10,677 nt of DNA, from contig DGRY01000149.1 of NCBI GenBank assembly GCA_002391185.1, positions 1-10,677 of the forward strand. Direction: 5' to 3'. This stretch comes from Prevotella sp. UBA4376 (GTDB lineage Bacteria > Bacteroidota > Bacteroidia > Bacteroidales > Bacteroidaceae). The translations under genes were made by a program, and so were the position numbers. Below the pieces are notes generated by a model. That model ran no database searches and was not told where the DNA came from. It worked only from the letters and a program-made list of their open reading frames with translations. Below, piece after piece: positions 6,212-10,677 of the stretch (its first letter is position 1; each line of letters opens with the position of its first letter).

Positions 6212-6270
6212 GAGCAAGATGTTGAAATTTGAAAACAAGTTTTCCATTTCATCATCTTCTCACACAAGCC
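6204..6270. repeat. Long imperfect palindrome following the left repeat
   Basis: Stems TTGTG/CACAA (6206-6210/6263-6267), GAG/CTC, AAGATG/CATCTT (6216-6221/6253-6258), GAAAT/ATTTC (6224-6228/6246-6250) and apex GAAAAC-AA-GTTTTC (6231-6244): about 25 pairs with small interruptions. A matching but different palindrome follows the right repeat. Confidence 0.8.
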
Positions 6271-6582
6271 TTACGGCTCAACCTTTTCAGAGATAAACCA
6301 CGGCACTTCGTGCCTGTAAAAACCCTATCGAAATATGCAATTACAAACATTACACATTCCAAAAATAACAGTAAGAAACGCAACCTGTTGGTTAGCCCAT
6401 TGCTTTCCTCGACTATCGTCGAACAGCGACCGTTGGTTCCCCTTTGGGGTTTCTGTCCCCCGGGAACGGGGGAGATTTGTCGAAGACCCACTGACCAAAG
6501 GGAAGTAACGCGAAGGGGGTATAAAGACCATTGAGATGGGAAGGGTCTTCTTTATCCTTTATCATTTATCATTTTTCATTTA
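6271..6582. other. Non-coding stretch with short palindromes
   Basis: No convincing gene. In related cassettes an amidase gene would be expected here, but no amidase-like frame is present on the minus strand. The stretch holds GGCAC-TTC-GTGCC (6302-6314), CCCC-TTT-GGGG (6439-6449) and CCCCCG-GGAA-CGGGGG (6457-6472), followed by AT-rich tcatttatcattt tracts. A 101-residue plus-strand open frame (6229-6534) reads through these repeats and shows no family features; I treat it as chance. Confidence 0.6.
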
Positions 6583-6599
6583 GCACGCCTTAGGCGTGC
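6583..6599 (-). terminator. Hairpin just downstream of smalltalk
   Basis: GCACGCC-TTA-GGCGTGC, a strong 7-bp GC-rich stem, begins 4 bases after the smalltalk stop codon in the direction of transcription. It lacks a T-run on the minus strand, so it may be a 3'-end stabilising hairpin or a factor-assisted terminator. Confidence 0.5.
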
Positions 6600-6603
6600 G
6601 CAA

Positions 6604-6696
6604 TTACACGCAGCTTGTCACACCAAGTGTAGTAGCTACTGCGGTGAGAACTGACACTATCAGTTGAATCACCAGTTTCCAAGTTTCTTTTTTCAT
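6604..6696 (-). CDS. Smalltalk protein (30 residues)
   Basis: A 30-residue peptide that standard gene callers miss. Two lysines follow the start (MKKETWKL), then a continuous hydrophobic stretch (8-28) ending LGVTSCV. This matches the smalltalk family that I know from Bacteroides and Prevotella, normally found just before an N-acetylmuramoyl-L-alanine amidase gene and behind DUF4248 and primase genes; the amidase is missing here. The ending VTSC29 is a textbook lipobox, so the peptide looks like a lipoprotein signal sequence with almost nothing after the cysteine. Plausible roles are a tiny lipoprotein, a lysis or membrane-active peptide, or a precursor of a signal peptide fragment; none is shown. 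An AGAGG lies about 13 bases before the ATG, inside the GC-rich palindrome. Confidence 0.9.
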   Translation of the reverse strand: MKKETWKLVIQLIVSVLTAVATTLGVTSCV

Positions 6697-6708
6697 GATA
6701 ATAATCGA

Positions 6709-6740
6709 CCTCTCTCCCCGCTCTCCCCCGAGGGGGAGAG
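6709..6740. repeat. GC-rich palindromic repeat, copy a
   Basis: CTCTCCCCC (6721-6729), GA, GGGGGAGAG (6732-6740), preceded by CCTCTCTCCCCG. It belongs to the same family as copies at 6854-6880, 6953-6985 and 7916-7945: a CCTCTCCCC lead followed by a CCCTC/GAGGG hairpin. It sits immediately upstream of smalltalk and supplies its purine-rich leader. Confidence 0.7.
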
Positions 6741-6854
6741 TGCCTCGCTTCGCTCATTAGCTGCTGACAGAATTAGTTAGTATTAATGAACTTAGCAAGT
6801 GGTTAGAGAGGATTTTTTTAAAAAGTTAAACAATTAATTTGAGCTTATACAACT
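6741..6854. other. Gap between smalltalk leader and DUF6266-like gene
   Basis: AT-rich, no gene and no clear TAnnTTTG box on the minus strand. Smalltalk may therefore be read from the upstream gene's promoter. Confidence 0.4.
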
Positions 6855-6880
6855 CCTTCCCTCTAGAGGGAAGGCTGGGA
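6854..6880. repeat. GC-rich palindromic repeat, copy b, carrying a stop codon
   Basis: CCTTCCCTCTAGAGGGAAGG (6855-6874) is a perfect 20-bp palindrome followed by the family tail CTGGGA. The TAG stop of the DUF6266-like gene is 6863-6865, at the palindrome centre, and the last residues QPSL are encoded by the repeat. It may also act as a terminator. Confidence 0.75.
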
Positions 6881-7840
6881 TGGGTCTATCTCGTTGCCTC
6901 CGGTTGATGGGTTTGGAGTTGGGTTGGTGCTGCCACCGCCTCCAGTCTGTTCTCCCTCTCCCTTTGGAGAGGGCTGGGGAGAGGCTTCCTGTTGAGCTTC
7001 AGGCGTCAAGAAGTTCTTGTGCTCACCACCGTAGGTTTCTACAGCTCTCTTGTAGGCATCCTCGTTACTGTATTCGGTATAGAGGTTGTTCTTAACCTCA
7101 AGAGCCTGAGTAGATACAAGAGTGTTTCCGTTCTTCTGACGAGAGTGAACCCATGTGTATGCGCCCTGGAAATCATCACTAAGGTTGCAGGCAAGAAAAC
7201 CGCCTTTAGCATAGAAGCCGTCTGCAGATACAACATCGTAGAGCTTCACATCTGAATCCTTGCTGAGAACAACTGCCTCGCCATAGAACTTACACTGTGG
7301 AGCGTTGGTGATAAGATTTTTGTATTGTTCAATACGTATGAACGAAATCTGATCACCGAAATCGAAATCCTTGTTGTTCAACACTACAGCCATACTAAAC
7401 TCCTTCACCGTGGTGCTGTTGGTGATGAGGAGTGTGCCAAGGGCAATGTCGGTTACTGATGCGCCTGGAGTGCCTGAGATGTTGATGCTCTCGAGCGAAC
7501 CCATACTAATCTGATAGGGAGCAGCCACACAGGCTTTGCATGCTGCCTCGCTCTTGGTGAGATACACCTTTGATGCCTGGAAGTTCACCTTCACAAACAT
7601 GTTGTAGTCGCTAACAGTCTGAGGCTTGTCCTCGAATGCAAGATTAAGCAGTGGAGCGATACCGCTATACATCTTGATGAGGTTTGGCCACTTCATGCGG
7701 TGCTTCTGCTGTGCAGTGGTGCGCTTGTTGGTTACGGTAGTTGCCTTTTCACTCACTAAGGTTCTACCTTTTACACGTCTGAAAGTGAGTTGTCCCGCTG
7801 ATCCGTTCAGCTTTGAAACGATACCATCTAATTGTGCCAT
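6863..7840 (-). CDS. DUF6266-like hypothetical protein
   Basis: A 325-residue protein of unknown function. The N-terminus (MAQLDGIVSKLNGSAGQLTF, then RTTAQQKHRMKWPNLIKMYSGIAPLLNLAFEDKP and SDYNMFVKVNF) has the pattern of the DUF6266 family: a glycine-rich start, a conserved NxxTxxQxxxR region and a TxxNxFxxxN-like close. A beta-rich middle (about 90-245) follows, then a low-complexity tail of Gly, Pro, Ser and Asn (281-325). Residues 286-296 (ASPQPSPKGEG) are encoded by an inserted palindromic repeat, and the end by another. GGAGG lies 11 bases before the ATG. It stands where an HU-like DNA-binding protein is usual in related cassettes, so a nucleoprotein role is conceivable but unsupported. 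The long leader upstream holds the repeat arrays. Confidence 0.75.
   Translation of the reverse strand: MAQLDGIVSKLNGSAGQLTFRRVKGRTLVSEKATTVTNKRTTAQQKHRMKWPNLIKMYSGIAPLLNLAFEDKPQTVSDYNMFVKVNFQASKVYLTKSEAACKACVAAPYQISMGSLESINISGTPGASVTDIALGTLLITNSTTVKEFSMAVVLNNKDFDFGDQISFIRIEQYKNLITNAPQCKFYGEAVVLSKDSDVKLYDVVSADGFYAKGGFLACNLSDDFQGAYTWVHSRQKNGNTLVSTQALEVKNNLYTEYSNEDAYKRAVETYGGEHKNFLTPEAQQEASPQPSPKGEGEQTGGGGSTNPTPNPSTGGNEIDPSQPSL
6953..6985. repeat. GC-rich palindromic repeat, copy c, inside the coding frame
   Basis: CCCTCTCC (6954-6961), CTTT, GGAGAGGG (6966-6973), then CTGGGGAGAGG. Read on the minus strand it encodes ASPQPSPKGEG in frame within the DUF6266-like protein tail. The peptide QPSPKGEG recurs in many unrelated predicted proteins because of this repeat type, as far as I recall. 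Confidence 0.78.
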
Positions 7841-7915
7841 GGTTATTTGTGCCTCCCATAAACCCTTTCGGGCGGCCCACGGAGGTGTCGGGTCTGGTTA
7901 AATATATAAATGAAG

Positions 7916-7945
7916 CCTCTCCCATCCCTCCCCAGTAGGGAAGGG
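7916..7945. repeat. GC-rich palindromic repeat, copy d
   Basis: CCTCTCCCATCCCTCCCCAG followed by TAGGGAAGGG, an imperfect member of the family, 76 bases upstream of the DUF6266-like start. Confidence 0.6.
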
Positions 7946-7995
7946 CTAACTAACAGGGTGCGTTTCTTGCTTGCATAATTCAAAACTCATAATTC

Positions 7996-8037
7996 GAAAT
8001 TGGATAATTTTGCATCGCACAAAGTGCGACCAATTTC
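7996..8037. repeat. Nested hairpin in the cassette leader
   Basis: Outer arms GAAATTGG (7996-8003) and CCAATTTC (8030-8037) enclose TCGCAC-AAA-GTGCGA (8015-8029). Both stems are perfect. Surrounding DNA is an aattc/cacattcc-rich simple stretch common between Bacteroidales genes. Confidence 0.55.
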
Positions 8038-8082
8038 ACACTCCTAATTCCACATTCCCAATTAAGTCTCTTCTTCCTCCCT

Positions 8083-8210
8083 TGTGCCTCTAACGATTCT
8101 CTAACCTTTCTCTAATCATTCTCTAACGATTCTCTAATTCGCGATTATTGCGGGATTAGAGTCATAGTAGAATCATTGTAGAGTCATTATAGAGTCATAT
8201 TAGAGGCACA
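8083..8210. repeat. Ten-box, 11-bp-phased inverted repeat
   Basis: The ends TGTGCCTCTAA and TTAGAGGCACA are perfect 11-bp inverted repeats. The left arm has CTCTAA at 8088, 8099, 8110, 8121 and 8132, and the right arm has TAGAG (once TAGAA) at 8157, 8168, 8179, 8190 and 8201: five boxes each, both on an exact 11-bp period. The centre is CGCGATTATTGCG. Between boxes the two arms do not pair well, so repeated protein-binding sites on one DNA face are more likely than a simple RNA hairpin. An origin, centromere-like site or operator array are the candidate roles. Confidence 0.85.
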
Positions 8211-8248
8211 GCCTTGTCACTGGTGTCTTTTCGGCCTCATTGACAACA

Positions 8249-8256
8249 CAAAGATA
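8249..8256 (-). promoter_or_regulatory. -7 box of the DUF6266-smalltalk transcript
   Basis: The minus strand reads TATCTTTG. The position where a -33 TTTG should lie is instead occupied by the start of the 10-bp tandem array, suggesting activation by an array-binding protein. The transcript would carry a leader of about 400 nt including the ten-box element. Confidence 0.5.
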
Positions 8257-8278
8257 GTGTCTTTAAAAGTGGCAGTAG

Positions 8279-8328
8279 TACGTTGCTATACGTTGCTATA
8301 CGTTAGCATACGATTATATACGATTACA
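8279..8328. repeat. Five tandem 10-bp iteron-like units
   Basis: TACGTTGCTA (twice), TACGTTAGCA, TACGATTATA, TACGATTACA: five uninterrupted 10-bp units from 8279 to 8328, each beginning TACG. The size, number and position next to a primase-like operon resemble replication iterons or an activator array. Confidence 0.82.
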
Positions 8329-8344
8329 TTCCTCGTTCCACATT

Positions 8345-8361
8345 GCGAAGCCCAGTTTCGC
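8345..8361 (-). terminator. Weak hairpin after the DUF4248 gene
   Basis: GCGAA-GCCCAGT-TTCGC lies immediately past the DUF4248 stop codon. The stem is only 5 bp and no T-run follows, so this is a weak call. Confidence 0.3.
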
Positions 8362-8583
8362 TTATGGCTCTCCTAAGTACTCTATTATCATTCTTACTTC
8401 GCGTGGTGAAAACCACTTGGCGGTTTTCTTATACCCTTGTCTTAGCATGCCATCCCAAAGCGAGGGGCAGCGTTTTATCCAATTCATGAGTCTATTCACT
8501 GCCACATGTGTTGAGTTGGCATCTGGGAAATATAGCAAGGCAAGTTCAGCCTTGGAGTATGATTTTATTGTGAACTGTTCCAT
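8362..8583 (-). CDS. DUF4248 domain-containing protein
   Basis: A 73-residue basic helical protein. The family pattern is clear: YSKAELALLYFPD near the N-terminus (9-21), the middle LMNWIKRCP, and the C-terminal KTAKWFSPREVRMIIEYLGEP. The two helical halves resemble a small helix-turn-helix DNA-binding fold, though no activity has been shown for the family to my knowledge. It starts 5 bases after the primase-like gene's stop, so the two are surely translated from one message; this gene pair is a constant feature of Bacteroidales cassettes. The adjacent iteron-like and ten-box arrays are natural candidate binding sites for it or for the primase-like protein; that pairing is inference. Confidence 0.9.
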   Translation of the reverse strand: MEQFTIKSYSKAELALLYFPDANSTHVAVNRLMNWIKRCPSLWDGMLRQGYKKTAKWFSPREVRMIIEYLGEP

Positions 8584-8588
8584 TGTTG

Positions 8589-10556
8589 TTATTCTGGTTT
8601 ATTATAAATGCCCCTGCTAACAGGATTAATTATTCTATACACGTGACAGAACTTGCTAAGCAAGCGTTCTGCTGTTCGATTACTAATGTTTAGCTTTTTA
8701 GCTATCTCGAGCATTTCAGATGTATGGAAATTGCCTTTTGGCAGAGAATCATAAAAAATACGCTGTTCTTCGGTGAGTTTTATGTTCTTGTTCTCAAATG
8801 GGTTATTGTCTTCTTTTGCCATAACAGCATATACACGTGCAGTATGGTTGATAAGACATTCCACTATTTTCATTGCTGTGTCATAGTCTCTATCATCACA
8901 CACAAGAGCCGATTCCTCTTCCTTGAAGATTTCCTGTGGTTGTGAGTAGTTAATATTTTCCGACCATTCAGACAGTCGTCTCAGGGTGGTAAGAATCATG
9001 GCATAACGGAAACACTCCAAGGCTATGCGAAACACAAAAGCTCTGATGCCTTTTCCAAGCATACTGAACTGTTCTTGAAGCAGTTCCTTGTAGGTTTGTA
9101 TGAAGTTCTTTTGCTGTGAACTGCTCATGACAAACTGTATAGGGTGGTCTTTTCTGTTTTGAAGGGCATGGAATAATGGCATGAACTTTTCTCCCAGCTC
9201 CTTGTATATGTCGTCTAACGGTGTTTCTTTAAGTTCAAAAACATCATGAAACACTACTTTCTCATCGGGTATGTTGTAGAACAGAAAGCGAGACCCTAAA
9301 CCATTCTCAAACGATGGAAAGAGAGCAGGTAGCTGTCCCGGTGTGCAGGTTAGAAATATCGACAGGCGTGGCTCGTCAATGTCGATATGTAGCTTGTCGG
9401 TTACACGGTTCATGCTTATTGTCTCATGATGGTGAGCCTTGCGCATCAAGTCTGAATAGTTGCCATAATCAGAGTCTATCATACTTGATATTGTGTCGGC
9501 TTCGGTTTCAAACATCATCCCCCACCCACCATTGGCATTGATGGCACGATACACAGCCGATGAACTACTGTTTCCTGGTACAAACGGACTGCGATAGTCG
9601 GGTTCTTTGGGTTCTTCGCCACGGTCTTTTCTGCTTTTGCTGTCCCATTCAGCCTTGTCATGATAGTATTGTTCCATCTCAGCCTCGTAGTTTCTGCGCA
9701 TCTCTGTTTTCACGGCATGAGCCAACATCTTGTCAAAAACAAGATTACCCTTTTCATTTCCTGCTCCAGAGTATATGATATTGAAAAGTGGGGCATACAC
9801 CCTTCTGCCGTCATAAACACCATATATGCCACTTCGCTGTGATGTAGTGCCGTTGGTACCACCTAACAAACCGCTGATAATGTTGTATGCTCCAAGCAGC
9901 ATAGCATCGCATTTGGCAATGTTGTCGTGATGCAGCTCATATATTTTACGTGATATGAAATCCATACCCTCAATATTTATTTTGTCAGAAAAAGTGTATC
10001 CGCAAGAAGCTGTCTTTTGCTTCTCTTCCTCTTCTGGTGTTTCCGCCACTTCCGCCATTCCGCCAACCGCCAAATCGTTTTCTAAATTATTTAATATACC
10101 TATATTTAATGTTTTATTATTATTTCCGACACTTGGCGGATTGGCGGAAGTGGCGGAAGTGACGGAAACTCCTGCCTCCTTAGCCATCATGAAGAAGGTG
10201 TTGAGGGTGATGCCTGAGCCATGTGAACGAATACAGTTTGTAAATTGTTTTTCACATTCTGCATAGTTGTATTCACTATTCATCTGACTGAGTTGGTGGA
10301 AAATGTCACGCCCTGCCTCACCAAGTCCGTCGGCAAGAGCAAAGCCCAGTCGCACCCAGTTTTGATAGCCTTGGGTGATGTCTTTGCCGTTTTCCACTAT
10401 TCGTTTGGCTATGGCTGTCACCTCCGACAGTTTGTCGTCAGTAGAGCTGTTAAACACATTATGAGTTGCAGCAGGTGTGCTGCCTGTTGTATTCTTAACA
10501 GGAGAATTCTTCTCCATGTTCATATAGAAATCAAAATCGAATTCTTCGTTGTTCAT
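8589..10556 (-). CDS. PriCT-2 and DUF3987 primase/helicase-like protein
   Basis: A 655-residue replication-type protein. A PriCT-2 domain (about 40-130: ITQGYQNWVRLGFALADGLG, then FTNCIRSHGSGITLNTFFMMA) is followed by a linker (about 131-190) and a DUF3987 ATPase-like domain (about 195-560) with GIYGVYDGRRVYAPLF, a Walker A-like SGAGNEKGN (K269), an acidic FETEAD segment (349-354) like Walker B, and GLGSRFLFYN. The C-terminus (about 597-655) looks like a winged helix. The Walker A loop departs from GxGKS/T, so ATP use is uncertain. No primase catalytic domain precedes PriCT-2. The frame is open to 10574, but ATG 10556 (MNNEEFDFDF) is the more natural start. The linker is encoded by a large inverted repeat. 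First gene of the cassette operon. Confidence 0.88.
   Translation of the reverse strand: MNNEEFDFDFYMNMEKNSPVKNTTGSTPAATHNVFNSSTDDKLSEVTAIAKRIVENGKDITQGYQNWVRLGFALADGLGEAGRDIFHQLSQMNSEYNYAECEKQFTNCIRSHGSGITLNTFFMMAKEAGVSVTSATSANPPSVGNNNKTLNIGILNNLENDLAVGGMAEVAETPEEEEKQKTASCGYTFSDKINIEGMDFISRKIYELHHDNIAKCDAMLLGAYNIISGLLGGTNGTTSQRSGIYGVYDGRRVYAPLFNIIYSGAGNEKGNLVFDKMLAHAVKTEMRRNYEAEMEQYYHDKAEWDSKSRKDRGEEPKEPDYRSPFVPGNSSSSAVYRAINANGGWGMMFETEADTISSMIDSDYGNYSDLMRKAHHHETISMNRVTDKLHIDIDEPRLSIFLTCTPGQLPALFPSFENGLGSRFLFYNIPDEKVVFHDVFELKETPLDDIYKELGEKFMPLFHALQNRKDHPIQFVMSSSQQKNFIQTYKELLQEQFSMLGKGIRAFVFRIALECFRYAMILTTLRRLSEWSENINYSQPQEIFKEEESALVCDDRDYDTAMKIVECLINHTARVYAVMAKEDNNPFENKNIKLTEEQRIFYDSLPKGNFHTSEMLEIAKKLNISNRTAERLLSKFCHVYRIINPVSRGIYNKPE
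10038..10170. repeat. Inverted repeat of about 36-bp arms inside the primase gene
   Basis: The left arm (10038-10073), TTTCCGCCACTTCCGCC and onward, matches the reverse complement of the right arm (10133-10170) with two single-base gaps and about two mismatches. Both arms are built from TTCCGCC units; the 59-bp spacer is very AT-rich. The arms encode SVTSATSANPP and LAVGGMAEVAETP in the interdomain linker. Confidence 0.8.
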
Positions 10557-10582
10557 AATCAAAATTTTTATCATTTTTTATA

Positions 10583-10639
10583 TAAAGAAAAACCGAGAAA
10601 ACACCTTCAAAGGTTTTCATTTCTTCGAAATGGTTGTGC
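10583..10639 (+). repeat. 57-bp direct repeat, right copy
   Basis: Same sequence and orientation as 6155-6211 with one substitution (10595). It ends 27 bases upstream of the primase-like start codon, so it would lie in the operon's promoter or leader region; no TAnnTTTG box is found nearby except the imperfect AACCTTTG within the repeat on the minus strand. Confidence 0.85.
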
Positions 10640-10643
10640 TCTT

Positions 10644-10677
10644 AAGATGCTAATCAGAAAGCAAGCTTTCATTAGCA
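10644..10677. repeat. Palindrome after the right repeat, cut by the window edge
   Basis: TGCTAAT (10648-10654) pairs with ATTAGCA (10671-10677) around apex GAAAGC-AA-GCTTTC (10657-10670). The layout equals the palindrome at 6204-6270, including AAGATG at the same offset, but most arm bases differ. Confidence 0.75.

Noticed and set aside
6155..6270. Integron attC site or retron RNA
   Set aside because: No integron integrase, reverse transcriptase or the core-site pattern is present; only the palindrome is shared.
6229..6534. 101-residue plus-strand open frame
   Set aside because: It reads through hairpins and GC-rich palindromes, lacks family motifs, and overlaps the repeat element; composition suggests a chance frame.
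6863..7840. HU-like DNA-binding protein at this cassette position
   Set aside because: The sequence lacks the HU fold pattern and is much longer; the N-terminal pattern fits DUF6266 better.
8083..8328. CRISPR array
   Set aside because: Repeat units are only 10 and 11 bp, without 20-40 bp repeats alternating with unique spacers, and no cas gene is present.

Overview
The window looks like chromosomal DNA from a Bacteroidales bacterium, most likely Prevotella or a close relative. The DNA is AT-rich, several genes carry Bacteroidetes-type promoters (TTTG, about 20 bp, TAnnTTTG), Shine-Dalgarno sites are weak or absent, and the gene families (CE15 esterase, DUF4248, smalltalk, PriCT-2/DUF3987) are typical of gut Bacteroidales. 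There is no rRNA, tRNA, CRISPR array, integrase or transposase.

Left part (1-6118), ordinary genes: a 127-bp nested palindrome; a 40-residue orphan protein with its own promoter and terminator; a class II-type Fic AMP-transferase; a three-gene operon of small membrane proteins (CD225/dispanin-like, DUF2752, TM2); then, on the minus strand, a secreted CE15 glucuronoyl esterase-like enzyme whose last codons share a bidirectional terminator with the TM2 gene; then a cation diffusion facilitator transporter followed closely by DNA polymerase IV (dinB).

Right part (6155-10677), accessory cassette, all genes on the minus strand: PriCT-2/DUF3987 primase-helicase-like protein, a DUF4248 small helical protein, a 520-bp non-coding region rich in repeats, a DUF6266-like protein, and a 30-residue smalltalk peptide too short for ordinary gene callers. 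From memory, related Bacteroides and Prevotella cassettes usually carry an HU-like DNA-binding protein where the DUF6266-like gene sits and end with an N-acetylmuramoyl-L-alanine amidase. Neither is present here.

The most interesting structure is in this cassette. It is bracketed by two direct copies of a 57-bp element (one mismatch), each followed by a copy-specific palindrome that keeps its pairing while its sequence changes. The non-coding region holds ten CTCTA/TAGAG boxes, five per strand, on an exact 11-bp period as one large inverted repeat, plus five tandem 10-bp TACG units just upstream of a promoter-like box. A GC-rich palindromic repeat family is scattered through the cassette: one copy is inside the DUF6266-like reading frame and another supplies its stop codon. 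The primase gene contains a further inverted repeat of about 36-bp arms in its interdomain linker. Together these suggest an undescribed integrated replicon or mobile cassette with its own origin-like or operator-like DNA; that role is inference.
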